A stretch of 64,000 bases of DNA from Erpobdella octoculata (GCA_963978895.1 OZ022244.1:27944769-28008768); one strand, 5' to 3'; positions 1 through 35,321 are shown, numbered from the stretch's first letter. The notes: generated by a model from the letters alone, not told the origin. Numbers and translations: made by a program.

Positions 1-474
1 GGATTCCCGCCATATTCATTTGTGTGAGAATATTCTTGATGTGAATTGGTATGGTAGGTAACCTGATTCTCCCTTAACAAGATACACGTTTCATCGTCAT
101 CATATTTATGGATATTATACATATTAATATTATTCAGACTCATTCATTTTCGGGTCAAAAGATTTTCATTTTAAGATGAAAATTCAAGGAAGTCACATTT
201 TTGAGCGTGAAAGTTAGAAAACAAAAAGGCGATAAAGTGACAAAGCGTTTAGCTTGTAGAATTTTTGCGTAAATTCAAAAGGTGTACGTGGACAACCCCT
301 CGGGTAACATGTATTAAGAAGGCAACACCCTACTTCTAAAAACAAATTATTTTTCAACATAACTATAAAAATTTTCCATTCTTGATGTTATTATTTTCGT
401 TTTACATTATTATTATTCTTATTATCAGTAATTTATTTCTATTTTTAATTATGACCTTTGATTTTTCTATACAG
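1..474. other. Upstream intron of gene A
   Basis: AT-rich sequence ending in a pyrimidine tract and acceptor. The stretch just before the 475 exon matches the gene B intron before 27532. A possible exon fragment at bases 2-54 (frame 2, donor GGTAGGT) has the wrong phase to join exon 475, so it is not called. Confidence 0.5.
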
Positions 475-14199
<13,725 letters not shown>

Positions 14200-14213
14200 T
14201 ATGTTTTATACAT

Positions 14214-14216
14214 TAT

Positions 14217-14306
<90 letters not shown>
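14214..14306. repeat. (AT)n microsatellite in gene A 3' UTR
   Basis: The same position in gene B carries an (AT)n(GT)n array (35324-35383). Confidence 0.95.
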
Positions 14307-14310
<4 letters not shown>

Positions 14311-14403
14311 AGATTTTCAGTGATTTTGAAACATCTATTTATATAACTTATATTTGTTTTATAAAAATGAGTAAAAACTTTCACGCAAAATTATCTTTGC
14401 TAA

Positions 14404-14409
14404 AATAAA
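14404..14409 (+). terminator. Gene A poly(A) signal
   Basis: AATAAA followed by GTGAC. The identical AATAAAGTGAC context occurs 3' of gene B (35562), within a conserved 3' UTR. Confidence 0.65.
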
Positions 14410-14470
14410 GTGACTACCTGTTTCAAACAATTTGATTTTTTTTGTTTTCAATAGGGCAGTTGTAACGAGG

Positions 14471-15207
14471 TATGTATGTATGTATGTATGTATGTATGTA
14501 TGTATGTATGAATGTATGTATGTATGTATGTATGTATGTATGTATGTATGTATGTATGTATGTATGTATGTATGTATGTATGTATGTATGTATGTATGTA
14601 TGTATGTATGTATGTATGTATGTATGTATGTATGTGTGTATGTATGTATGTATGTATGTATGTTTGTATGTGTGTTTGTATGTATGTATGTATGTATGTA
14701 TGTATGTATGTATGTATGTATGTATGTATGTATGTATGTATGTATGTATGTATGTATGTATGTATGTATGTATGTATGTATGTATGTATGTATGTATGTA
14801 TGTATGTATGTATGTATGTATGTATGTATGTATGTATGTATGTATGTATGTATGTATGTATGTATGTATGTATGTATGTATGTATGTATGTATGTATGTA
14901 TGTATGTATGTATGTATGTATGTATGTATGTATGTATGTATGTATGTATGTATGTATGTATGTATGTATGTATGTATGTATGTATGTATGTATGTATGTA
15001 TGTATGTATGTATGTATGTATGTATGTATGTATGTATGTATGTATGTATGTATGTATGTATGTATGTATGTATGTATGTATGTATGTATGTATGTATGTA
15101 TGTATGTATGTATGTATGTATGTATGTATGTATGTATGTATGTATGTATGTATGTATGTATGTATCTATGTATATATGTATGTATGTATGTATGTATATG
15201 TATGTAT
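14471..15207. repeat. Large (TATG)n microsatellite
   Basis: About 740 bp, roughly 184 tetranucleotide units with a handful of substitutions near 14510, 14634-14675 and 15165-15200. The long ORFs on both strands are artefacts. Confidence 0.98.
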
Positions 15208-15659
15208 GACGACCAGCACAATGGCAATCCGAACAACAAAAGACCAAGAAGACCGTACTACACGAAATTCGTGTCCATACAAAGATAACAAATCTATATA
15301 TATATAACTCAAATACCACTGACTGACTGACTGACTGACTCATCACGAAATCGCAAAAACCACCGAACGGATTGTAATGAAATTTGGAACATATCTTTCT
15401 CTTGAGTTTTAGGTGCTCAGTAAGAAAGGCTTTTGAAAAATTTGGCCTGGATCGCCTTATTTCGAAGAATATACAATGCGTAATCTGTTAGTATTAAAAC
15501 GCGTCGGGGTGGGTAAAATGCTGACCGTGGACTTATTAATTAAGTAAATTTTAAAAAATATAGAACTTTGTTGTTATTTTATTTATTAACTAGCGGAGAT
15601 ACCCGGCGTTGCCCGGGTTTTTTAGAGTTTTTTCTAATGTTTGTCTCTTTCTCTCCCGT

Positions 15660-16020
15660 TTCCTTTCCCACCTGCTCTCCCACTCCTGTTCGCTTTCCCG
15701 TTTTCGGTCGTTTTCCTGCTGCCGGTCGCTTTCCCGCTCCCGGTCGCTTTCCCGCTCCCGGTCGCTTTCCCGCTGCCGGTCGCTTTCCCGCTGCCGGTCG
15801 CTTTCCCGCTCCCGATCGCTTTCCCGCTCCCGGTCGCTTTCCCGCTCCCGGTCGCTTTCCCGCTCCCGGTCACTTTCCCGCTCTCGGTCGCTTTCCCGCT
15901 CCCGGTCGTTTTCCAGTTCCCGGTCGCTGTCCCGTTCCCGCTCACGTTTGCTCTCCCATTCTCGCTCACGCTTGCTTTTCCGTTCCCGCTCGCTGTCCGT
16001 TCCGGGTCGCTTTCCCGTTT
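15660..16020. repeat. 18-bp G+C-rich minisatellite
   Basis: About 20 units of TTTCCCGCTCCCGGTCGC with single-base variants. Open in all six frames because the period is a multiple of three. Confidence 0.95.
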
Positions 16021-16048
16021 CTATAATAGACAAACTAACCCACAAACA

Positions 16049-16185
<137 letters not shown>

Positions 16186-16375
16186 CCCGCTCGCTCACCC
16201 GCTCCGCTCTGCTCATTTTGTGACGGATTTCAAATTTTTTTTTTATATATTATTCCCCTTGACTCTCAAGGTTGTGTGAAAATTTCATTACGATCGGATG
16301 AATGGTGTAGCAATGCATAAACGCCATTAACATACAAACATTCATTTTTATATATATAGATAATAATTACAATTA

Positions 16376-17078
16376 AAATTCAACCGAATACGTTATTTAC
16401 TGAATCTTGGTTATTTATTAAGCCGAATAGTTTCGGTTGTTGGAGACGAGTTTTTTTTCATTATATGAATTGAATGTTAACAAGAAAATTTAGAAAAAAT
16501 TTTTTTAATTTAATTATAATTTTATGTAAATACATATTTACAACTGAAATTCAACCGAATACGTTATTTACTGAATCTTGGTTATTTATTTTTAATAGTC
16601 GCGGTAATTGGTAATTGTGTAATAGAATTCATATTTACTTTACGTAACAACGTTTGAAGGCTTCAAGCAAGTTTTAGCCAGTTTTAGCAAATCTATTTTA
16701 CGTTTTGATGGGCTAAAAGAAGTTAGGAAAGAATGAAAAAGAAAAAAATGAGCGAGAACGGGAACAGGAGAGCAAGCGTGAGTGGGAACGGGAAAAGCGT
16801 CCGGGAACGGGAAAGCGGCTGGGAACGGAAAGGCGACCGGGAACGGGAGGGCAAACGGGAGCGGAAAAGCGACCGGGAGCGGAAAAGCGGTCAGGAACGG
16901 GAAAGCGGTCAGGAACGGGAAAGCGGCCGGGAACGGGAAAGCGGCCGGGAACGGGAAAGCGACCGGGAACGGGAAAGCTACCGGGAAAGCAAGCGGGGAA
17001 GGAAACCTGAGCGAGAGAGACAAACATTAGAAAAACCTCTAAAAACCTCGGGCAACGCCGAGCACCCCCGCTAGTAGA
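16376..17078 (-). repeat. R5-family copy in inverted orientation
   Basis: Two blocks of CGTTATTTACTGAATCTTGG, then TTAGCAAATCTATTTTACG, an inverted minisatellite (16780-16995) and CTCGGGCAACGCCGAGCACC at 17047-17070. The flanking blocks recur, inverted, at 36540-38095. Confidence 0.75.
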
Positions 17079-17529
17079 TATATAATTATTTAATCAGTAT
17101 GTCACAACACTACACTACAGGTTGTATTGACAAAATTAGATTACTCAAGCTCCACCCACTGGCCCTTAAGCTCCACCCTAAAGGTAAATTGTTATAAGTA
17201 ATTGTTGGCTTGGACCTGCAGCGAAAATAAAGTTAATGTCAAAAAATAAATTATTGATGATTAACTTTTTACTCCAATTATAATTTAAATGTTCCTCACT
17301 GTCAATAGCTATAGTTTTATAATATATGTGCGCACTGTCAATAAAATATCAGTTTTTAACCTCGAAACTGAAATCATAGAGTTTTTAAAACGGGAAAGCA
17401 GCGAGAAAAATGAATTGATAATGAATCAATTACTTTTTAAATTATTTATTTTTGTTAAATTCAGATACGCAGTAATAACAATTTGATGACCATAAATATA
17501 TTAATTTAATTTTAAATTATTAGTTCTTG
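17079..17529. other. AT-rich spacer, nothing recognised
   Basis: No exon, repeat or motif supported. Confidence 0.5.
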
Positions 17530-17666
17530 TGTCTATGGTGATATGTTATCTATGTATTGTCTATGGTGTGATATACCACCTCGTGTATGTTGTTCTGATT
17601 GTTGTTGTTGTTTTCCGAGTGATGTGAATAAACGTGGTTTTGATTTAATTCGATTGCATCAGCACA
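17530..17666 (+). repeat. Extra gypsy LTR copy, inverted relative to the element
   Basis: Starts TGTCTATGGTGATATG and ends CATCAGCACA, matching the 142-bp LTR at 21639-21780 in the opposite orientation. It is separated from the element's left LTR by about 22 T, forming a near-palindrome. Confidence 0.88.
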
Positions 17667-17785
17667 TTTTTTTTTTTTTTTTTTTTTTTAAATCAAAACC
17701 ACGTTTATTCACATCACTCGGAAAACAACAACAACAATCAGAACAACATACACGAGGTGGTATATCACACCATAGACAATACATA

Positions 17786-18378
17786 ACATAACATAACATA
17801 ACATAACATAAAGGAAATGATGGGCGCAAACTATATGTCTCTATGCCCATATCTAGAATTATATAAAATATTGTTCATATATATGTTCTATAAATAAATG
17901 TATGTATATATTATTAAAAATCCTTTTTATAGTTGTACATAATGTTGCTTATTTCGAAATGACAGTCGATTAATCTTTTAAATTCATTAACTTGATCGGC
18001 TTCTATGATTTTCGAAGGGAGGTTGTTCCAAATTGCAGTCGATCTGGTCAGGAAGAAATATTTTCTGCAGTTGCCGTTGAATCTTTGTGTTTCCAGTTTG
18101 AACTTGTGACCTCTTGTTCTTCTTTCTTCTGATATCTTTATATTAGGAAAACACAAACGTCCTTCTTTGTCTTGAATAAAATTGTAGAGCATGATCAGGT
18201 CCCCTCTCAGTCTTCTATACTTTAAACAAGGAAGCTTCAAAATTCTCAACCTGTCTTCATATTTCAATCCCTTGCATGCCTTGACCATTTTTGTTGCTCT
18301 CTTCTGGACTCTTTCAATGGCTTCTAGATCCCATGGCTTCTCAAAATAATAGCAAAACATTCAAGACATCAAATAAAT
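17786..18378 (-). mobile_element. 5'-truncated non-LTR retrotransposon copy 1, inserted in gypsy LTR
   Basis: Starts (3' end) with (ACATA)n repeats, the (TATGT)n-type tail read on minus. The last ~140 codons of its RT ORF follow and end YKKDF. Flanked by CAATACATA on both sides (17777-17785, 18379-18387). Its 3' part is almost identical to copy 2 at 22178. At the truncated 5' end, 18337-18381 duplicates gypsy sequence 18479-18524. Confidence 0.85.
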
Positions 18379-18413
18379 CAATACATAGATAACATATCAC
18401 CATAGACACTACA

Positions 18414-18427
18414 ATCCCTCCTTTCTC
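18414..18427 (-). promoter_or_regulatory. Gypsy polypurine tract
   Basis: GAGAAAGGAGGGAT on the minus strand abuts the 3' LTR start. Confidence 0.7.
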
Positions 18428-18590
18428 AAACTGTTTGTCAAACATACATCAATCAACAATGTTCACAGCATCAAAACTGTTCTCAAAATAATAGCAAAAC
18501 ATTCAAGACATCAAATAAATCAATTAAATTTGTCCAAAACAATCGTATCAAACAGGGATTATTCTGCCCCATTTGACGACTTCAAAATTT

Positions 18591-21530
18591 TCAATTCAAC
18601 ACAAAGTCATTGAATCTTGCAGGAGTACGAGTCGTTCGACCAGATCTCGTAGTAATCGGCTTCCTGGTAGTAGACAGAGCTGGTTGTTCTATTGTCGGTC
18701 TTGGTTGACAATCATCTTCTGTCTCGTTCGGTGGATCTTCTTCAGAAGTTTGAGGCACGCCTTTGTCCCAGTTTCCATCTAATAGGCATCTTCTGATGAC
18801 TCTAAGCTTCTCGTCCTTGTCCGATTCTTGTTCAATTTCTCTTGTTGTCAATGCTTTCGGTGTAGCAGAGATAGCAATTAATCGAACATATTCTTCCGCA
18901 CTGTCAGATATTTGTTCATCTGATTCTTTTATTAACCGAGATAATGCATCTGCGGCCATCTCACTGCCAGGTATATGCTTTACTGTGAAATCATATGGCT
19001 GCAGTCGCAACACCCAACGTTCAATACGTGCACTCGGTCTGGACTTCGGTGAGTAAATATATATCAACGGTTTATGATCAGTAACTATTTCAAATCGAAT
19101 TCCATATAAGTATTGATGAAAACGTTCGCAAGCCCATACAATGCCTAAAGCTTCACGTTCTGTCTGAGAGTATCTTCTCTCAACAGATGACAAACTTCTG
19201 CTAGCATAACAAATAACATGTTTTTTACCAGCTTGTTGTTGTACTAACATTGCTCCCAGACCAACAGGACTGGCATCCACGACGATTTCTGTCGGAGCGT
19301 CCCTCTGAAAATGAGCTAACTTTCCAGCTTTGTTCAGTGACATTTTCAACATCTGAAAAGCTTGATCTTCTTTTGAACCCCAACTGAAATTGCAGGAACT
19401 TCTTGTAAGCTTCCTCAGAGGTTCAGCAATCGTTGCCAGGTTAGGAATAAACTTTGCACTGAAATTCACAAGTCCTAAGAAACTTCTGACTTCTGAACTG
19501 TTCTTTGGTGGTCTTGCTTCCATAACAGCTTTAACACGATCTTGTGTTGGACATATTCCACTTCCACTGACATGATGTCCAAAATATTCTAACTCTGACA
19601 TTCTGATCAGACATTTGTCTTTGTTTATAGTCAAACCGTGTTTTGCAAGTGTTTCTATGCATTTGAGTAGTCGAGAATCATGCTCGCAATCATCTTTCCC
19701 ATGAATTATTAGGTCATCTGAAATGTTTTCAACACCTTTGCATCTTGACATAACTTGTTGGATTATGTTTTGGAAAAGTTCCGGAGCAGAACTGATTCCG
19801 AATAATAATCTCTTGTATCGGAAAATTCCAACATGACATGCAAATGTAGTTATTTCTCTTGATTTTTCACTTAATTCCACCTGATGGAATCCATTCTGAA
19901 GATCAATCTTGGAGAACACTTTGCTGCCATTCATACGATGCATAATTTCATCAACTGTCGGAATAGGATGACGTTCTCTTATCACCGCAGTGTTTGCCAT
20001 TCTCATATCGACACAAACTCGAATATCACCAGATGGCTTCGGAATTATCACCAGAGGAGACAACCATGGTGTTGGTCCACTCACAGGCTCAATAATGTCA
20101 CTTTTCAGTAATTCTTGAATCTTTGCTTCTAGCTTTTCCTGCATTGCAAATGGAACACGACGTGAGCGCTGTGCTATTGGTCTCACATTTGGGTCGATGT
20201 GAATTGTTGCTTGATAGTCTTTCAGCTTCCCAATTCCTTTAATTACTTCTGGATAGCGGTTCTGTATGTCAACAAGTGTGAGTTTATCTACTGTCATTGC
20301 ACAGATATTTTTTCCAACACCCAATTTTTCAGCAGTTTCCTTCCCCAAAATTGAACGACCATTTCCATCAATAACAATGAACTCAACTTCAGTTTTTCTG
20401 CTGCCAATTTCTGCGATTGCAAGAAACTTTCCGATGCACACCAGTGGTTCCTTTGCTCCATATGGATATAAACGTTTACTCGTTTGTTCAGTTTTGGCAC
20501 GAATTTTGCATTGCTTCAGACGTTCCCATGTGTTCTTATCAACTATGTTCGCAGTCGAGCCAGAATCAATCAATACCTTGATGAATACTCCACCAACTTT
20601 CAAATCAATGATACCACTGTCACCATCTTTACCGTTTCTGACAGAGAATGTGTAGTCATCTTCATAGCCGTCATCAACGTTGTGGATTTTACCACGCCTT
20701 TTGTCAGGTTTAGTGACATGTCTTGTATCTTGCTTTTGGACAGATGACATTTTTGTTTTGCAAACAACTGCCCAATGTCCGACCTTATTGCATTTTCTGC
20801 AAACAGAATTCTTTGCTGGACATTTTTCATCTTGTTGCAGATGTCCATAACGACCACATCGAAAACAACATTTGTCCGATGATGAGGTTTCATGTTGCCT
20901 TTTTCCTTCTTTGAAAGATTTTGTTGATACTTTATTTACCTCCGCCGCACTTGATTCGTATTTCTTTGACTGGAGTTCTACAGTTTCTAGTGCTCTTGCT
21001 GTGTCGAGGCAAATTTCCAACGTCAGCTCGTCTTTCTGCAACAATTTCTTTCTGAGGCTGTTTGAAGTGCATGTGTCAATAATTTGATCTCGAATCATTT
21101 CATTTCTCCGAGCGTTGTCACCAAATTCACAATTGAGTGCTTGTTTTTTCAATCTTGAAACATACTGGTCCATCGTTTCACCAGGTTCCTGTCGAAGAGA
21201 TCTAAAGACGTGTCTCTCATACGTGACGTTCACTTTTGGTGCAAAATAGTTATCGAGGTTACGTAATGCTCTTTTAAACACATTATCGGTATCGCCTTCA
21301 AAAGCAGCAACAAAAGGTACTTCATCGATGGTTTCGAAAATGTCTTGTACGTCCATTCCCGCGGAATGCAGCAATAACGCTTTTTTCTGGTCATTATTCT
21401 GTATCCCTTTACCATCTACGTAAAATTCGAATGCTTTCCTCCAACGTTTCCAACGTGGAGCGATACTAGTTAAATCTCCGGAGCAATCAAAACCGGGTAG
21501 AGGCATTAAATCAACGTTTATCGACGCCAT
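18591..21530 (-). CDS. Gypsy gag-pol polyprotein lacking integrase (979 aa)
   Basis: Intact ORF from MASINVDLMPLPGFD. Capsid-like Gag occupies residues ~20-190 (RWKRWRKAFEFYV). Two CCHC knuckles follow at ~220-258 (CFRCGRYGHL; CRKCNKVGHWAVVC). Aspartic protease VLIDSGSTANIVD is near 325, and reverse transcriptase ~440-620 has KIDLQNGFHQ, ISDDLIIHG (the catalytic YxDD-type box) and SELEYFGH. RNase H ~715-830 has IVVDASPVGLGAM and VTDHKPL. After ADALSRL and a short acidic linker the protein jumps to a Thr/Arg-rich tail ending FNDFVLN. The ~300-residue integrase (HHCC, DDE) is missing, yet the frame is kept. Such a copy could be mobilised only with integrase in trans. Confidence 0.92.
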   Translation of the reverse strand: MASINVDLMPLPGFDCSGDLTSIAPRWKRWRKAFEFYVDGKGIQNNDQKKALLLHSAGMDVQDIFETIDEVPFVAAFEGDTDNVFKRALRNLDNYFAPKVNVTYERHVFRSLRQEPGETMDQYVSRLKKQALNCEFGDNARRNEMIRDQIIDTCTSNSLRKKLLQKDELTLEICLDTARALETVELQSKKYESSAAEVNKVSTKSFKEGKRQHETSSSDKCCFRCGRYGHLQQDEKCPAKNSVCRKCNKVGHWAVVCKTKMSSVQKQDTRHVTKPDKRRGKIHNVDDGYEDDYTFSVRNGKDGDSGIIDLKVGGVFIKVLIDSGSTANIVDKNTWERLKQCKIRAKTEQTSKRLYPYGAKEPLVCIGKFLAIAEIGSRKTEVEFIVIDGNGRSILGKETAEKLGVGKNICAMTVDKLTLVDIQNRYPEVIKGIGKLKDYQATIHIDPNVRPIAQRSRRVPFAMQEKLEAKIQELLKSDIIEPVSGPTPWLSPLVIIPKPSGDIRVCVDMRMANTAVIRERHPIPTVDEIMHRMNGSKVFSKIDLQNGFHQVELSEKSREITTFACHVGIFRYKRLLFGISSAPELFQNIIQQVMSRCKGVENISDDLIIHGKDDCEHDSRLLKCIETLAKHGLTINKDKCLIRMSELEYFGHHVSGSGICPTQDRVKAVMEARPPKNSSEVRSFLGLVNFSAKFIPNLATIAEPLRKLTRSSCNFSWGSKEDQAFQMLKMSLNKAGKLAHFQRDAPTEIVVDASPVGLGAMLVQQQAGKKHVICYASRSLSSVERRYSQTEREALGIVWACERFHQYLYGIRFEIVTDHKPLIYIYSPKSRPSARIERWVLRLQPYDFTVKHIPGSEMAADALSRLIKESDEQISDSAEEYVRLIAISATPKALTTREIEQESDKDEKLRVIRRCLLDGNWDKGVPQTSEEDPPNETEDDCQPRPTIEQPALSTTRKPITTRSGRTTRTPARFNDFVLN

Positions 21531-21620
21531 TACTTATTTAACTAAATATTCTTACACTATTTTTAATCGAATTAAATCTGTTTACAATCGAATTAAATCT
21601 ATTTCCAATCGAATTAAATC

Positions 21621-21638
21621 TATTTACCTCGTCGCCAA
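21621..21638 (-). promoter_or_regulatory. Gypsy primer binding site
   Basis: TTGGCGACGAGG immediately follows the 5' LTR. This sequence is typical of Mag-lineage elements, thought to use a serine tRNA. Confidence 0.65.
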
Positions 21639-21780
21639 TGTGCTGATGCAATCGAATTAAATCAAAACCACGTTTATTCACATCACTCGGAAAACAACAA
21701 CAACAATCAGAACAACATACACGAGGTGGTATATCACACCATAGACAATACATAGATAACATATCACCATAGACACTACA
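21639..21780 (-). repeat. Gypsy 5' LTR (142 bp)
   Basis: TG...CA ends on the minus strand (TGTAGTGTCTATGG to CATCAGCACA), with AATAAA within (TGTGAATAAACG). Confidence 0.88.
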
Positions 21781-22172
21781 GTTCTGATAGCTCGTAAACA
21801 AAATAAAATTGACGAAATAAATTTATTTATTTTTAAATAGCAAAGACCGGCAGCAACATCTCCTGTCCATCACAACTGTCAATCAAATTGTGTCGCCATT
21901 GTCAGACCGCAATGGCGGTTTACATTATTTGGCAGCTTGCAAATTCTAACCACCAGACCAACACGCTTCTATAAAAACCCTATAACAACTCCAAAATTTT
22001 ATTTATTTATTAATCTTTTTTGTCGCCATATTTATTTTTTACTTTGTCAGAGATTTAGATTGCAAAATCTTGCGGACAGACAACAAACAAGCATACAAAC
22101 ATTTTATTAGTGACCTAATAAAAACGTTGTAATTATGGCAAAATTTTGTGGTCCAAAAATCAATAAAACAAA
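21781..22172. other. Spacer between gypsy and non-LTR copy 2
   Basis: AT-rich; no exon or repeat supported. Confidence 0.5.
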
Positions 22173-22177
22173 CAAAC

Positions 22178-23186
22178 ATAACATAACATAACATAAAGGA
22201 AATGATGGGCGCAAACTATATGTCTCTATGCCCATATCTAGAATTATATAAAATATTGTTCATATATATGTTCTATAAATAAATGTATGTATATATTATT
22301 AAAAATCCTTTTTATAGTTGTACATAATGTTGCTTATTTCGAAATGACAGTCGATTAATCTTTTAAATTCATTAACTTGATCGGCTTCTATGATTTTCGA
22401 AGGGAGGTTGTTCCAAATTGCAGTCGATCTGGTCAGGAAGAAATATTTTCTGCAGTTGCCGTTGAATCTTTGTGTTTCCAGTTTGAACTTGTGACCTCTT
22501 GTTCTTCTTTCTTCTGATATCTTTATATTAGGAAAACACAAACGTCCTTCTTTGTCTTGAATAAAATTGTAGAGCATGATCAGGTCCCCTCTCAGTCTTC
22601 TGTACTTTAAACAAGGAAGCTTCAAAATTCTCAACCTGTCTTCATATTTCAATCCCTTGCATGCCTTGACCATTTTTGTTGCTCTCTTCTGGACTCTTTC
22701 AATGGCTTCTATGTCTTTTTTCTTCCATGGTGACCACACACTGACTGCATACTCCAATCTGGATCTAACCAAAGCTTTATAAATCAATATAAAAGAATCT
22801 TTTGTCAAATCTTTAAAATTTCGTGAAATTATACCTAACAGTGAAAAACATTTTTTAATTGTTTCATAAATGTGATCTACAAATGTTAGTGAACTCTGGA
22901 ATGTAACACCTAAATCTTTTATTTTGTCAAGAAAATTAAGTTCCACTCCTTCTATATTATATAGCCGACGATCATCTAATTGGCGTCCATATCTCATCGC
23001 AACACATTTACCAGCATTTAGCTTAATTTCCCATTTTTTGCTCCAATCTCCTAATGAATTTAAACAGCTCTGCAATATCAATCGATCATCACTGCTTTTT
23101 ATAGTTTTAAATATTTTGGCGTCGTCTGCGTACATAAACAGCTCCGAAAGAAAGTGACCTAAGAATTGGATTGGTTGTAAAATAAC
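22178..23186 (-). mobile_element. 5'-truncated non-LTR retrotransposon copy 2
   Basis: Same (ACATA)n-type tail. Flanked by CAAACAT (22173-22179 and 23187-23193), a likely 7-bp target duplication. Encodes the 3' half of a reverse transcriptase. Confidence 0.82.
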
Positions 23187-23189
23187 CAA
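22299..23189 (-). pseudogene. Non-LTR reverse transcriptase C-terminal half (296 aa)
   Basis: Begins in the catalytic box region (MYADDAKIF, the YADD active site) and continues with GDWSKKWEIKLNAGKC, DLGVTFQSSLTF, LIYKALVRSRLEYAVSVWSP and AIERVQKRATKM. This is the standard order of the palm end, thumb and C-terminal region of CR1/Jockey-like RTs. The endonuclease and RT fingers are lost by 5' truncation, so it cannot move by itself. Confidence 0.88.
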
Positions 23190-23193
23190 ACAT

Positions 23194-25238
23194 TTCTGAC
23201 CGAAACAGTTTTGTCAACACTCACACCTTATCAACTCGTGCTGCAACATATGAGGTAGGAATCAGGTGCCGGTACCATCAAGTGCCTCAGAAACTTCTAC
23301 GACGGTTTTGACGACTTCCAAAGAATCTGTCAAAATCCAGATCCGCTACAGGGCTCACCTCGACAGCGTTATTCTTTTTGCTCTCGTACTCTAACTGATT
23401 ACCGTCGTCCTTTACGGCTCTTATCAGTTCCATGTTTCGAGACACAGCTAGTGGACTCAGGTTCACGCTTGGCTTTGCCGCTGCAACCTATATCATAATT
23501 TTCTTCACCAGCTTTACGCTGGTCCACAACCGTGTTCGCCATTGCCTCAGCCATGTCTGCAACAGAGCTTTCAATAGCCCTGCCGACCAGACAACACTCA
23601 GGCAAACCACTACCAGAGAGGATCCATTAAAAAATTAAACCATATGTCCACTTCGTTGGTACTGTTACCTGGAATTCCTTCCCAGCTGTGATACGAAAGC
23701 AGACGATTTAAGATAACTTTGCATTTTTTTAAAACTTATCTTTTTAACCAGTCTTTTAATAAAACTCAATAACGCTTTTTGATTTAATTTTTTTTCTGTG
23801 ACTGTTGCTGACATGGTTTGAGTGCAGTTTACAATATTTTTATTATTGATTTTAATGCACTGTGAAAATTGAAATAAATAATAATAATAATATCAAATCC
23901 ATGCTGATGTAAAATTAGAATGGAAAAAACCTTAAGTCTAAGACGACGGGAACAAGATGCTGATCCAATTATTTTTCCGGATTAGCTGTTATTGAAACAC
24001 TTCATTTATTAAAAAAGATCTTGAAATGCCCTAACAATACAAATTAGCTAAACTATCTCAGTTAATGAACATTACAACAAGAAGCATATAACAAAAGCAA
24101 CAAACCACTGCCATGAAAAGTAATATACCAGAGTGGTGTTAAAAAAATTAAACAAAACATTTTTTTGCTGAATGAGAGTGTCAAAAAATGGCAAAGATAG
24201 GACAAATGTACACAACTTCCCGTTCAAAGCCAGCAATAGGAAAATTTGCTCAAGTCTGACTTGCTTTTTATATTGCAGAATAGTTAAATCAGCATAATTA
24301 TAATGTTATTTGAATGATTTTTCTTAAATTCTGTTTTATTTAAACTTATTATTTGAAACTTGACTTTGTGAAAATATTTAAAAAGAGCTTAATGATGTCA
24401 TTAGCGCTTATGAACCCCCCTTGAAATTTCCTCAAAACATGAAGTCTGGATGAAACACTGGAAAAGTCGGCGCTATAGGTCGACCCCCCTCCCCAAACAA
24501 ATCCCCCCTTCAAATTCAAGGGGCCTGGAGAAAACACTGCACACAGAAATGTTCTTAGGGCTTTCAGCACGGGACGAGGCTGTTGTGCCAAGCCTGAAAA
24601 AGTAGCCTTTGCTAGGCTTTGCCAGTTGAGCTCAATAAATGAACTCATCCGGTAAGGTTGCTTAAACCAATAATTACAGGAATTTAATGAAATATGTCAA
24701 GACCACTCAGATACTATACAAAACATTTAAAGAAATAAATATAATATATGTAACTGCTCTAATTAAATTTTGATAATTTTCAACATGGCATAATTTCAAA
24801 TGACTTCTAGGCCACGAACTACAACAAATGAATGTTATTGATTCACTAAGACACAGTATATTTATAATACATTCGATAGAGCCGAGATATTTGTAGGATT
24901 GAAAAATCTTTTTCAATAATGACTTTTTTTATATTTATAATACATTTGATAGAGCAGACATATTTGTGGGAATAAATAATGACGTAGCCTTTAAGTATCG
25001 ATTTTTTATAAAAAAAAAAAAAAAAAGTCAGCAAGAAATAAGACCGTTTTGAATTGTCTATTAAATCAGAAATTTTATTAAAAAACATTGTATTTTACAA
25101 CAAATTTAAATAAAAAAAATTCAGCTTGATCTGATAATATTCATCAAATATAATTACTTTGTTCACTTTTCCCAAAACAGTGAATATTGACGTCGAACTC
25201 GGTTCAAAAGTTTTGAAAAGATTTACAGCTATTTGGTC
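23194..25238. other. Intergenic region left of gene B
   Basis: 23200-23640 is distinctly richer in G+C, with an unrecognised 68-codon minus ORF (MPECCLVGRAIESSVADMAE) that may be old retroelement sequence. 24400-24545 has several C runs (CCCCCC) suggestive of another decayed element. The rest is AT-rich with no supported exon. Confidence 0.4.
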
Positions 25239-35318
<10,080 letters not shown>

Positions 35319-35321
35319 ATG

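Larger units (their letters stand above)
17688..21780 (-). mobile_element. Mag-like Ty3/gypsy LTR retrotransposon, integrase-deleted
   Basis: The 5' LTR is 21639-21780 and the 3' LTR is the interrupted 17688-17786 plus 18379-18413. A primer-binding-type TTGGCGACGAGG follows the 5' LTR, and the purine tract GAGAAAGGAGGGAT precedes the 3' LTR (18414-18427). One long gag-pol ORF lies between. The 3' LTR lacks its last ~20 bp and is split by a non-LTR insertion. No target duplication is visible at the element ends. Confidence 0.85.

Noticed and set aside
2..54. Exon fragment at the left edge of gene A
   Set aside because: Its donor would be phase 1, but the next exon opens only in phase 0 and gene B shows phase 0 there.
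14423..15346. Long ORFs of repeated YIHT or MYVC units on both strands
   Set aside because: They are translations of the (TATG)n microsatellite; open in many frames, no start context or exon structure.
17543..17850. Cys-rich protein (MLSMYCLWCDIPPRVCCSDC) in several places
   Set aside because: It is the gypsy LTR read in one frame, present in each LTR copy; not a gene.
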